Below, in pieces: positions 1 through 11,173 of a DNA stretch of 64,000 nt. Below the pieces are notes generated by a model. It did no database searches. It was not told where the DNA came from and was given only the letters and a program-made list of their open reading frames with translations. The DNA lies in the NCBI GenBank assembly GCA_947095535.1, contig OX352774.1:238849825-238913824 (forward strand), written 5' to 3'. The translations under genes were made by a program, and so were the position numbers. The DNA is from Poecilobothrus nobilitatus (taxonomy: Eukaryota > Arthropoda > Insecta > Diptera > Dolichopodidae). How positions within the stretch are numbered: the first letter of the stretch is position 1; each line of letters begins with the position of its first letter.

Positions 1-205
1 TTCATATTTAAACATTTTAAATCAAGTTTTCCAGATATATAAAAGAAGTTCTTAGGGTTTTTATTATGTTGTAATGAAATTTTTAAAAATTAATAATTTT
101 TCTAAGGAGATCAGGAATTTTTCTATTTTAATGATTTTTTAACAATATTTATACTATGTTAAGTTATCTATGATATGTGTAAATATTGGAATTTTTTAAA
201 ATTAT

Positions 206-1775
206 TATACCCGTACGATAGGATCGGGTATAATAAAATTACTCCTCCGTTTGTAACACCTCGAAATAAGCGAGCTAGATATACCTTCAAAGTTATGGAT
301 CGGATCAGAAAAAAATTCTAAGACTTTTGAGCCATGTCCGTCCGTCAGCACGCTAACTCAAAAACTAAGAAAGCTAGAATCTTGAAATTTACACAAAATA
401 TTCTGGGAGTAATTTGTAGGTTCTCTATTTTTTTTGGTTGAGTTTGGACCAAGCCTTAGGGTAGCTCTCAAACACCTAACTTTTAGATCCCTACATTTTT
501 TTTGAAATAGAACTATGAAATTTTAACTGCTGATAGATCTCATAAAAATATTAATTTTATTTTTAATAACTTTTTTTTGTAGCCCCACCCGTTACGGAGC
601 TACAGCTCCCCAAAGGTTCAAAAAAGCTCTATATTTAAATTGTTATAGCACAAGTTGTATAAGGTATATCTTCATTTTGAAAACGCCAAACGATTACTAC
701 TTTCACTAGCTTTAAAAGTATATATACAATAAATATATATTTGTGACAAACGGTGTCTTAATTTACCGTTATGCAAAACTCAAATTTTGCAAAATCTTTT
801 AACCCTTCTATCTTCTAAACGGTTTAAGTTGGAAACTTGAAATTTTGACAGAAGTTAGATCTTTGAAAATTAGTATGAGTCATTTCAGAAATTTTTTTTG
901 TATCACCCCCCGTTTAGGAGCTGTAAGGGGTCAAAAACTGAAAATTTCCTATTTTTAAACACCTGTAACTTGAACACCTGTTAAAATTTTTTTGAAGTAA
1001 TACACAAAAATTAAAGCTTCAACATTATACTCTTATTTTTGTTAACAACTTTTTTTAATAATGTAGGGTTACTTTATAATTGACGAAAGTGTTACTTGAT
1101 TTTTTCAAATTTTCTAACAAATTTCTTCAACGAATTTTTTCCATTTTGTTTTACTCGATAATTTGAAATTGTTGAGGATATAATGCGTAGTACATAAAAA
1201 TGTAAATAAATAAACAACATAACGGTTGCTTGAAGAATTTTTATTTATATGATATTGATACATATACATACTTATATAATATCATGTTTATTTACATATC
1301 GTATATGTCACTAGTGAATGAATGATAAGAGTATATATGTATATTATATAGCGCCGTATTTACATACATATATGTATTTTATTGTACTTATAAGAAATTA
1401 TTCTGTCAATGGAATATTTAAATATAATATAATATAATATAATATAATATTTAAAATTATATTTACTATCTTGTACTAAGTAAATTTAATATACATTTAC
1501 CGCTTAGTATTAAATGGTACTATAGAATATTTGAAAAAGTTTTGGATTGATAATCGTTATGTTAAAATCTGCTTTTGAAGAATGTATAAACATATAGTTT
1601 GAATATATGTTGTACAACCCATAATTCTAGAAATTATAAAATCCACCCAAATTATTTTAAAATACTAAAATATTAAAAAAATGATATTGTAAGCAAAGTG
1701 ACAGGCTGTGAACATACTAACGGTTCGTACGGGTATCTAAGAGTTGACAAAGGCAACTGTATTCTTCCTCGTTTT
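206..1775 (+). mobile_element. HINE (DINE-1-like Helitron) family A, copy A1, full length
   Basis: This is a non-autonomous, non-coding rolling-circle element. Its 5' end TATACCCGTACGA (206 on) pairs with TCGGGTATA about 27 nt later. GAGCTAGATATACCTTC and CATGTCCGTCCGTC (about 333-350) follow, and the string AACTAAGAAAGCTAGAA just after matches the order of blocks known from Drosophila DINE-1/INE-1. The 3' end carries the inverted subterminal repeat TCGTACGGGTA, then a hairpin at 1742-1758 (AGTTGAC, loop AAA, GGCAACT, one mismatch), then ATTCTTCCTCGTTTT. A GGAGCTACAGCTCC palindrome lies at 596-609. An AT-rich 3' module (about 1090-1690) holds an (AATAT)n tract at about 1425-1450. No Rep or helicase coding is present, so it must have been moved by a protein made elsewhere. 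The class is confident by architecture; the exact terminal base is not certain. Confidence 0.82.
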
Positions 1776-2807
1776 GAAAATAAATTCAATTCATAAAAAT
1801 GCAATATCCACAATCTTTTCACTTTTTAATAGTTGTTATAAAAAATTTTAAATTTTTTTTGTTTTTCTTCCTCCTTTCTAAATATATAATATTTTCTTTT
1901 TATTTTTACTTTTTTGTTAAAAATGTTGACTATAAAATACGTCGTCCTGGTTATTCTTTCTATAAAAATCTTCTGCAATGAGTTCATAATAATGTATTTT
2001 GATACTGCTATGGCTAATGCAACAGTAATACTGAATGTTGATTTGTTTATTCAACATGAATAATTTTGTGTTTCTTGTTGTTTTTATTTTTTGATCCTTT
2101 GAAAAATCGGTGTCCATTTTTTATCAAACTTTAGTTATGTTAATGTTGAAGTCCTATGAAAGAAAAACAAATAACTTGTATTACTGGATGTCATCAAATA
2201 AAGAGAAATAAGGAAGGAAGTTTTTCATGTTATCTTTTACTAATATAGATACCATTTTTTTTCTAAGTTACCATTTATTTTTTTATAAATTTTTTTTTTT
2301 GTTTTTGATTTAAACCTAAGATTTGAATAAATTCAATTCTTATTTTGTTATTGATTTTTTTTTTATGTTTTCTTTTACAATATTTATGTTACTTATTAGG
2401 ATTACTTTTATTTTATCTTGTTGAATATTTATTGAAGTAAAAAATTTCTAAAAACTCTCTTATAAATTTCACATTTTCAAAAGGGATAAAAATAATTACA
2501 GACTTAACAGAATAAATTAAGACTGTACTAAAAATATCTACAGAGACTTTGGTATAATCAAAACAATGACGCTTGTGGTTTTTGAACCTAGATGAATAAT
2601 TTTATTTAAAAGCTCGGGTTATTAATTCCGGAAATTATCGACATAATACATTTCTTAGATTCTGAACCATCATTTGAAAAAAATTAAAACTAAATGTCTA
2701 GTCTCCAAAAAAACTTAATTAACCTGAGAACTCTTTAAGAAAAATGAATTGAGATAACAAATCGAAGACTTTTTTTCTAAACTTACTATTTTGACTCTGT
2801 TCGTCCA
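1776..2807. other. AT-rich non-coding DNA between A1 and B1
   Basis: Only poly-T/poly-A-rich sequence is seen. The two short opposed frames near 1799-2117 are F/Y/K-rich on one strand and unremarkable on the other; neither has a recognisable motif. No repeat shared with the rest of the window was found. Confidence 0.6.
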
Positions 2808-3795
2808 TGCTTATTAGTTTCACTTTATCCGTCTGTCCATCCGTCCGTTCGACCAATAAATAAAGCAATGAAATTTAACTACGGATAGGCATCGCCAAAA
2901 AACCAATTTTATAGAACAACTTTTTTCTGTAGTCTCACCCGTTACGGAGTTACAGCTCTACAATGATCGAAAAAGCCCTGCCTTTAAATTGTTATAACAC
3001 AGGACGTTCTATAAGGTTTTTTCTTTTGAAACTGAAAACGCCAAACAATAGATGGTTTTATAAACTTTATAAATATATATAAAATAAATATGTGGATTTT
3101 CCATGTGGTATTTTAATATTACCGTTATGTGAAACTCAATTTTTGCAAAATCTTTCTATCTTTGAAACGGTTTAACCTAAAAGCTTGAAATTTTGAGATG
3201 AGTTAGATCTTTTGAAATAAGTATGAGCCATTTCAGAAAACACTTTTGTGTCGCTCCGCGTTTAGAAACTGTAAGGGGTCAAAAACTGAAATTTCTCTAT
3301 TTTTAAACACCAGTAATTGGATACCTGTCCAAATTTTTTTTTTTAATTACACAGCCTTTCCTGTTCAGGCGTGGCTGTAAATGTCGTAAGGGGGAATAAC
3401 TCTTATAATGTGTGTGGGATTTAAACCCACACTCCCTCGGTGTTTACCGGGTATTTTATACGCTCTTACTCACTAGTCCACCGAGGCCCCCAGGCCCAAA
3501 TTTTTTTGATGTAATATACAAAAATTAAAGCGCCAACATTATATTTTTGTTTGTGTTAATAAGTTTTCTTAATAATATAGGGTTACCTTATAATTGACGA
3601 AAGTGTGATTTGCTTTTTCACAATTTTTTGTTATTATTTTCATTATTATTCATAATTTGTATTAATAAAATACGTAATTTATATTATTATAAATTTATTT
3701 TTCAATATATCTACTCTTTACTCTAGGCTTATTATGAAATATTTTTTAATTTTGGAAATGTGCTTTTTTGAAAACCCTTGGTTTTTCCATAATGT
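2808..3795 (+). mobile_element. HINE family B, copy B1, 5'-truncated, with nested SINE
   Basis: The copy starts inside the core at GCTTATTAGTTTCACTT, then GTCTGTCCATCCGTCCG. It lacks the family's first 30 or so bases (GCACATTTCC stem). The body shares blocks with family A: CACCCGTTACGGAG at about 2937, GAAAACGCCAAAC at about 3035, and the block ending GACGAAAGTGT at about 3597. The 3' end has TTTTGGAAATGTGC and a hairpin AAAACC-CTT-GGTTTT (about 3773-3787). The terminus after the hairpin differs from other B copies (TCCATAATG rather than ACATTCTACC), so it is a sub-variant that matches B3. A tRNA-derived SINE interrupts it at 3341-3495. Confidence 0.72.
3341..3495 (-). mobile_element. tRNA-derived SINE, family I, copy 1
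   Basis: Read on the minus strand it begins GGGGCCTCGGTGGACTAGTG, which contains a Pol III A-box (TGGACTAGTGAGTAAGAG). About 30 nt further is a B-box-like GTGGGTTTAAATCCCAC. A tRNA-unrelated body follows, ending near AACAGGAAAGGCTGTGTAAT and an A-rich tail (poly-T on the plus strand). The same 12-nt string CCAAATTTTTTT flanks both sides (3329-3340 and 3496-3507) and fits a target-site duplication made by LINE-type retroposition. The host site is the body of HINE B1. It is a SINE and not a tRNA gene, because the acceptor-stem pairing is lost and copies with the same body recur at 21860 and 41720. Confidence 0.75.
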
Positions 3796-6023
3796 ACTTA
3801 TTTTTTTTTTCAGCCATATTGAAATATTTCTTTAAATTGTTATTATTCATTAATATAATTTTATGATAAAGAAAATTCTATTCTTGAATAACATCAAAGG
3901 TTGTAATATTCGACAGTATAGCTTTAATATCATTGATTTTGACAATCATTTTCTAAAAATTTTATCCTTAATTTAGGATTTATACAGGAACAATTTTATT
4001 ATTTTATATATTATGTAGATACATAATATAGATTTTATATAAGAAAACATTTTTGTTAAACTGTACCAGAAATTATGGTTTATCATTATTAAAATGTTTT
4101 GATATTGTTGATTTTCTATGAAAATTGTATGTGGTATATGTGGTTAAATTCTGTGTTTGCTTTTATATACGAGATTTTATTTTATTTTTTTTTTTTTTTG
4201 TCTTCTAATGTTGAAATAATATTAACAATTCATTATTATGCTTTATCTGATCTGATTCATTCATCATAATTTTGTAAATATGTACAATAATATCTGTAAT
4301 ATATATTTGTATCTGTAATATATCTATCTGTAGGTATATAATGTGTATATAAATAATTATACATTTATCATTTAGATATTCAAAAAATAAACAGAAAAAA
4401 AAAAATAAAATTGTTGAAAAAGATGGTTTCTGTAGTTTTAAAGTTTAAAAAAATTTTTAAAGAATCTTTTGGTTGGTTTTTATTACAAATTATGATTAGC
4501 TTTACATGTTAAAACTTCATTTTTTTTTTGCAGAAAATATTAAAAACCAAAGTTAAATTATTGTTTATGATAGATGATTGAATGGGGTTGGATTTAATTT
4601 TAAAGTTTTTTTTGCTGAATTTTTTAAGTTTTCTATTAAAAAAAAAACAAAAAGTTATAAAAAATGTTTTGAAGAAACGATTATAGTACAATTTTTAATT
4701 GAAAATTGTCAATAGTTGTTGATATTGCTGTATGCTGGTAAACGTTCCTATTAACCTCTTAAGTAAGAAAAATAAATTCAATAAGTTTTTAAAAGTTAAG
4801 ATCTTTGCAGCGGCAATTGATCTGGTTCTACTTCAAAAAAAAAAAAAAGCTATAAAGTTTGTCACAGGGTTTTTTTTAGATGATGTAAAAGTTTATTATC
4901 CTACACTATTTTGAAGGAAATCCTCTTGATGTTTTACTAAAGTAAACATATTTTAAATTAATTATTCTATACATATAGAACTTTTACTCTTTTGTTTTGC
5001 GAGGGTAGGTGGGAATCTTGGAAGAAACCTTACATCATTACATACACTGAAAATTTATTTAGTTTTTTTTCACCTTGCTATACCATAATTTTTACTAGAG
5101 TATGGGATGGGTTCTTTTTTAAATGAAATTTATATTTGAGCTATTCTTATAATGAAATACCATAGATACTTTATATGTTTTGAAATTTGGATTAAAATGA
5201 AAATTAAGCCTTAAAGTAAGTAATTTTGCAATGTTATTTTTCTGTTTTAAAAATGTTTTTGAAACAAACTTGAAATTTGGATTTCTTTTGAAAAATAGCA
5301 TTTTAGTGGAATGAAATTTTTTTAAATATATAAGAAACAGATTTTTCTTTTAGTTTTTTCTTCTGTTAATTTTTAAAGTTTTTTTTTTATGTTTTACATT
5401 AGAATTCCTTTTGCATAACGACAACAAATCGATTCAGTTCAATTTTAATAATGATAATGAAGCTTTATCTCTAATTATGCCTTTAAAATAGAAAATTATT
5501 TTACTATATATAGTATATATTATATTCAATATATGGATTTATAAAATTTTGTTTGTTTGTAAAACCGGAACAAAATTTTCTGAATATTAACAAAATATAC
5601 CACAACAGAATATCAATTTTTTTTTTTTTTCCAATTCATTGATTATTTGAAATCAATCATAAAATATTCTGAAAAAATGACGTCAACAGAACTAGAAATA
5701 AATAAAATTAAATCAAAAGGAAGCAATTCTCATTTAGTATTTACAACCCTTAGTTGGTTAAAATGGTTGTTTTATAGGTCATAATATATACAGTTATGGT
5801 AAATTAATTATTTATAATATCAAATGTCATTATACAGATAGTTCTAAACCGAATATCAAACTTGGTGGTGATGTATGCTGCTATTACCTTAGCATTAATC
5901 TAACCTCCTGTTCGCTTACCGGACTGTTACAGCGTTTTTAAAGCTTATAAACGAGGCTAGAAAAAAGAAAAAAAATTCCCTTTTTAACGGGTAGGCAGGG
6001 TGCTATTAAAGTCCTCAAATCCT
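3796..6023. other. AT-rich non-coding DNA
   Basis: Long poly-T and (TA)n tracts are present (for example about 5505-5540). The open frames near 4509-5301 are low complexity on both strands. No gene, element end or conserved motif was recognised. Confidence 0.6.
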
Positions 6024-6098
6024 ACTCGGTTAGTTCAGTGGTTGTCAGTAACTGCATCTCATTCTTAAATGAGCTATAGCGTGAGTTTTCGATAGTCA
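6024..6098 (+). repeat. tRNA-like head, possible SINE
   Basis: The string CTCGGTTAGTTCAGTGGTTG resembles a tRNA A-box with D-arm, and GTGAGTTTTCGATAGTC, about 40 nt on, resembles a B-box. The pairing needed for a working tRNA cloverleaf is poor, so a SINE or tRNA relic is more likely than a gene. Only one copy was seen in the window, so family status is unproven. Confidence 0.35.
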
Positions 6099-6174
6099 TA
6101 TTGTCTGCATACCTGTATTTTTCACATTGTCTGCATACTTGTATTTTTCACATTGCCTGCATATCTGGCTTTTT
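6097..6174. repeat. 26-bp tandem repeat, three units
   Basis: Units begin at 6097, 6123 and 6149, each close to CACATTGTCTGCATACTTG followed by TATTTTT. The third unit is more diverged. The array directly follows the tRNA-like head and could be part of the same SINE's body. Confidence 0.75.
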
Positions 6175-7107
6175 AAAAAATTCCAAAGTTGATGAACTTA
6201 CAAGGTGTGGCGCAAACCTTCAAATTCTCTGACTGACACTGTGGCTTAGCAGACGTGGTTTACATTAGATTTTAAGATCTACGATCAATTAGATATAGTT
6301 GGGCCTCAAGTTAAATGCGATTTACTTACAGAAAAGAGAAATAAAATCTTCATAATCTTTAAGTCAAATTTATTTATTTTTTAATTAAATTATTTTTTTA
6401 AAAGAGTTACAAATCTAGTTCATAGTTCTAATAAAGTTTTGTAATATTGGTAGATACTTAGGATAATACCAATTATTTAAGGTTCAGTTTAGATTAAAAT
6501 TTACAAATTACTTATTTCAATCCAACATTTTGGAAAATATTATTTCAATGAACGTTTAAATCAACTTCTACAATGAGAGTGGAAACTAAGAAATCTAAAA
6601 GGACAAGAATAGTTTGTTAGCTCAGAGCTTTTGTGAAAATTATAATATGAAAAATATAATACCAGACTTAACTACATTTTTTGAGTATTAATTGTGCAAA
6701 AAGATTCTTCTGATGAAATATAATTGTGAATTAAATGTATAAGTATCTACCGCAATATTCTTCTTAAATTTGTCATTTCCTAAATAGACAACACGAAATA
6801 AATAGAAAAACATAAATACTTACTTTATTACAATGTAATATTGACCAACACTGTAATTTCAATACATATTCCTGAACATTAAAAATATCCTTGCTGTTTA
6901 AAAGGAACTTCAAATAGAAAATCATTATGATAAAATTTGTAAAAAAAAAAGAAGAAAATTATCATTTTAAATCAAATGGAATTTTTGAAATCAAAAATTA
7001 TGGGTCATTTTAAGAAAATTGGCCGATGGCTAACGAATTCATTTGAAATAATTATGATTTTTAGTATTTTGTAATAAATAATAATATAAGGTATATAAAA
7101 AAGAAAA
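6175..7107. other. AT-rich non-coding DNA
   Basis: Nothing supportable was seen apart from a slightly less AT-rich stretch at about 6190-6310 without an open frame. Confidence 0.55.
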
Positions 7108-8126
7108 TATATTATATAAGTATGTATATATATTAATATCATATAAATAAAAATTCTTCAAGCAACCGTTGTGTTGTTTATTTATTTACATTTTTATGTA
7201 CTACGCATTATATCCTCAACAATTTCAAATTATCGAGTAAAACAAAATGGAAAAAATTCGTTAAAGAAATTTGTTAGAAAATTTGAAAAAATCAAGTAAC
7301 ACTTTCGTCAATTATAAAGTAACCCTATATTATTAAAAAAGGTTGTTAACAGAAATAAGAGTATAATGTTGAAGCTTTAATTTTTGTGTATTATTTCAAA
7401 AAAATTTTAACAGGTGTTCAAGTTACAGGTGTTTAAAAATAGGAAATTTTCAGTTTTTGAACCCTTACAGCTCCTAAACGGGGAGTGATACAAAAAAAAT
7501 TTCTGAAATGACTCATACTTATTTTTAAAGATCTAACTTCTGTCAAAATTTCAAGTTTCCAATTTAAACCGTTTAGAAGATAGAAGGGTTGAAGGATTTT
7601 GCAAAATTTGAGTTTCACATAACGGTAAATTAAGACACCGTATGCCACAAATATATATTTACTGTATATATACTTTTAAAGCTAATAAAAATAGTAATCT
7701 TTTTTGAACCTTTGGGAAGCTGTAACTCCGTAACGGGTGGGGCTACAAAAAAAAGTTATTAAAAATAAAATAAATATTTTTGTGAGATCTATCAATAGTT
7801 AAAATTTCATAGCTCTATTGCAAAAAAAATGTGGGGACCTAAAAGTTAGGTGTTCGAGAGCTACCCTAAGGCTTGGTCTAAACTCAACCAAAAAAAATAG
7901 GGAACCTACAAATTACTCCCAAAATATTTTGTGTAAATTTCAAGATTCTAGCTTTCTTAGTTTTTGAGTTAGCGTGCTGACGGACGGACGGACGGACATG
8001 GCTCAAAAGTCTTAGAATTTTTTTCTGATCCGATCCATACCTTTGAAGGTATATCTAGCTCGATTATTTCGAGGTGTTACAAACGGAGGAGTAATTTTAT
8101 TATACCCGATCCTATCGTACGGGTAT
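7108..8126 (-). mobile_element. HINE family A, copy A2, 3'-truncated, internal deletion
   Basis: On the minus strand the 5' end (TATACCCGTACGA) is at 8126. The GTCC core has four units (about 7979-7997). The copy runs through the shared body to the AT-rich 3' module and stops at about 7108, so the subterminal repeat, hairpin and terminus are missing. Compared with A3 and A6 about 78 bases are deleted near 7700, where the GTAATC block (7694-7699) runs straight into TTTTTTGAACC. This removes the CGTTTTCAAAATGAAG segment. It lies about 340 bases from A3 in the same orientation. Confidence 0.8.
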
Positions 8127-8469
8127 AAAAATTTTGTATATCTATTTCAGTTAATAAAATTGTAACCAATAAATTTGTAAATTAAAAACTTCTTTAACAA
8201 TTTAAGTTAACCGTAAGTTAACAAATTTTTGTGATGTAATTTCTGTTATACTATTTTCTTTAATCATGAAGATTTTTGGAAGATTTTGAAGAGTTTCCTC
8301 ATCAGAATCTATTTAATTTATTTTATTTATTTATTTTATTTTAAATGTTTAAAGAGAATATTATTAATTCTCATTTTAAGACTATATACATTTTTAAATT
8401 TAAAATCAATTCTTCAAAATAGAAAAACAATCATATTATTTAAATTCCGTAACAAATTAAATTCAGTTA
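8127..8469. other. spacer between A2 and A3
   Basis: AT-rich sequence with no motif. A 100-codon frame running from here into A3 is hydrophobic noise that ends in the HINE 3' region. Confidence 0.55.
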
Positions 8470-10049
8470 AAACACGAGGAAGAATACAGTTGACTTTGTC
8501 AACTCTTAGATACCCGTACGAACCGTTAGTATGTTCACAGCCTGTCACTCTGCTTACAATATTATTGTTTAATATTTTAGTATTTTAAAATAATTTGGGT
8601 GAATTTTATAATTTCTAGAACTATGGGTTGTACATATATTCAAACTATATGTTTATATGTACATTCTTCAAAAGCAGATTCTAACCTTTCACATAACGAT
8701 TATCAATCCAAAACTTTTTCAAATATTCTATATTACCATTTAATACTAAGCGGTAAATGTATATTAAATTTACTAAGTACAAAACAGTAAATATAATTTT
8801 AAATATTATATTATATTATATTTAAATATTCCATTGACAGAAAAATTTCTTATAAGTACAATAAAATATATATATGTATGTAAATACGACGCTATATAAT
8901 ATACATCTATACTCTTATCATTCTTTCACTAGTGACATATACGATATGTAAATAAACATGATATTATATAAGTATGTATATATATCAATATCATATAAAT
9001 AAAAATTCTTTAAGCAACCGTTATGTTGTATATTTATTTACATTTTTTTGTACTACGCATTATATCCTCAACAATTTCAAATTATCGAGTAAAACAAAAT
9101 GGAAAAAATTCGTTAAAGAAATTTGTTAGAAAATTTGAAAAAATCAAGTAACACTTTCGTCAATTATAAAGTAACCCTATATTATTAAAAAAAGTTGTTA
9201 ACAGAAATAAAAGTATAATGTTGGAGCTTTAATTTTTGTGTATTACTTCAAAAAAATTTTAACAGGTGTTCAAATTACAGGTGTTTAAAAATAGGAAATT
9301 TTCAGTTTTTGACCCCTTACAGCTCCTAAACGGGGGGTGATAAAAAAAAAATTTCTGAAATGACTCATACTAATTTTCAAAGATCTAACTACTGTCAAAA
9401 TTTTAAGTTTCCAACTTTAACCGTTTAGAAGATGGAAGGGTTAAAGAATTTTGCAAAATTTGAGTTTTGCATAACGGTAAATTAAGACACCGTATGCCAA
9501 AATTATATATTTATTGTATATATACTTTTAAAGCTAATGAAAGTAGTAATCATTTGGCGTTTTCAAAATGAAGATATACCTTATACAACTTGTGCTATAA
9601 TAATTTAAATATGGAGCTTTTTTGAACCTTTGGGGAGCTGTAGCTCCGTAACGGGTGGGGCTACAAAAAAAAGTTATTAAAAATAAAATTAATATTTTTG
9701 TGAGATCTATCAGTGGTTAAAATTTCATAGCTCTATTGCAAAAAAAATGTGGGCATCTAAAAGTTAGGTGTTCGAGAGCTACCTTAAGGTTTGGTCCAAA
9801 CTCAACCAAAAAAAATAGGGAACCTACAAATTACTCCCAAAATATTTTGTGTAAATTTCAAGATTCTAGCTTTCTTAGTTTTTGAGTTAGCGTGCTGACG
9901 GACGGACGGATGGACGGACATGGCTCAAAAGTCTTAGAATTTTTTTCTGATCCGATCCATACCTTTGAAGGTATATCTAGCTCGCTTATTTCGAGGTGTT
10001 ACAAACGGAGGAGTAATTTTATTATACCCGATCCTATCGTACGGGTATA
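8470..10049 (-). mobile_element. HINE family A, copy A3, full length
   Basis: It has both ends. The 3' terminus starts at about 8470 with the slightly altered AACACGAGGAAGAATAC. A perfect hairpin is at 8488-8504 (7-bp arms AGTTGAC/GTCAACT, 3-nt loop), followed by GATACCCGTACGA. The 5' terminus is at about 10048 (TATACCCGTACGA on the minus strand). The core has five GTCC units, one mutated (about 9898-9921). The AGCT-centred palindrome is retained (GGAGCTGTAGCTCC, about 9638). Its 5' end lies only about 8 bases from the 3' terminus of a family B fragment in the same orientation, a head-to-tail junction. Confidence 0.83.
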
Positions 10050-10056
10050 AAAATAC

Positions 10057-10107
10057 AAACAAGGAAGAATGTAAACCAACGGTTTTTAAAGCCGCATATT
10101 CTCCAAA
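10057..10107 (-). mobile_element. HINE family B 3'-terminal fragment (B9)
   Basis: Read on the minus strand it shows a degenerate subterminal repeat, then AAAAACCGTTGGTTTACATT, then CTTCCTTGTTTG. The hairpin AAACC-GTT-GGTTT is intact. Homology fades beyond about 10107, so only the 3' end is recognisable. Its terminus is intermediate between families A (ATTCTTCCTC) and B2 (ATTCTACCTT). Confidence 0.65.
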
Positions 10108-10528
10108 AGATTATACAATGTTTTCAATAATCTAAATAATTGCACCATATCTAGAACGCTGTGGTACACCTACAACAAAAGAAGATCAAATAAATTGATA
10201 TCCAAATCACTCATATGGAGATCGCCAGGTTGGTGGTAAGCATTACAGGCCACTAGCCAGTAAGCACGCATGCAGCTAAACTGGGAATTCCTCACAACAC
10301 CTCCGACAGGAAAAGAAGCAAACCGTTTTACTACAACCTTAGCGAACTCTCTAAATACAGTATCTAAGGATTGATTTCATATTTGAACTCCTCGGGTTGA
10401 ATATGGAACCGAAAACAACCACAAAACATAGGTCACGTGAGTCTATTGAAATTAAAAATTGAAAAATTTCCAATATTGAATAAATTATTATTTTTTTATG
10501 TTATAGTTTTTTAGCCTTAAAATTGCTT
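10108..10528. other. unassigned, less AT-rich segment
   Basis: About 10160-10440 has noticeably higher G+C than its surroundings and non-repetitive wording, but stops occur in all frames I checked. It could be the decayed body of the element ending at 10057, another transposon remnant or old exonic sequence. I cannot assign it. Confidence 0.3.
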
Positions 10529-11173
10529 TTAGCACATTTCCAAAAAAATTTTGAAAAAATGTGCTTATTAGTTTCACTATGTCCGTCCGTCCGTCCGTCT
10601 GTTTACAAAACTTTGTACACCGTTAAAGATAGAGAAAAAAACTTTTAACCATAGGTAGGTCTCATAAAAAAAATAATTTTGTGGAACAACTTTTTCATGT
10701 AGCCCCCCCCATTACGGAGCTACAGCCCCTCAAACTTTGAAAAAGCCCTATTTTTAAATGCATATATCTTATGTTCTGCGTAAGATTTTTTCAATCTGAA
10801 AACGTCATTCGACAGATATTTCTTTTATCTTTGTAAATTAATATCAAAATTATACAATTTTTTTAAATTTAGTATTTAAATTTACCGTTATGTGAAAACC
10901 AAATTTTGCATGATTTTTCTAATTTCATAACTCCGGCACGCTTCTAGATAGAAAGCTTGAAATTTTGAGGCAAGAAAGAACTTTTAGAATTAGTATAAGT
11001 TTGCTCAGAAAATTTTTTCGGACCACCCCCTGTTTATGAGCTATTAGGGCTTAAAAATGGAAAATTTGCTATTTTTAAACACCTGTAACTTAGGAACCTG
11101 TACACATTTTACTTCTGCAAGATATAAAAATTAAAGCTACAATAATATATTTTCACGTGTGTTAAAGGTTTAT

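Noticed and set aside
206..1775. Autonomous Helitron/Helentron
   Set aside because: No Rep or helicase coding in any copy. All A, B and C copies are short and non-coding.
3341..3495. A functional tRNA gene on the minus strand
   Set aside because: It has Pol III boxes but poor stem pairing, a SINE body, an A-rich tail, a target duplication and further copies in the window.
8286..8790. 100- and 63-codon plus-strand frames
   Set aside because: They run through the 3' end of HINE A3 and appear where HINE sequence happens to lack stops.
9890..9925. (GGAC)n tracts as independent microsatellites
   Set aside because: They always occur at the same place within HINE cores, in fixed context.
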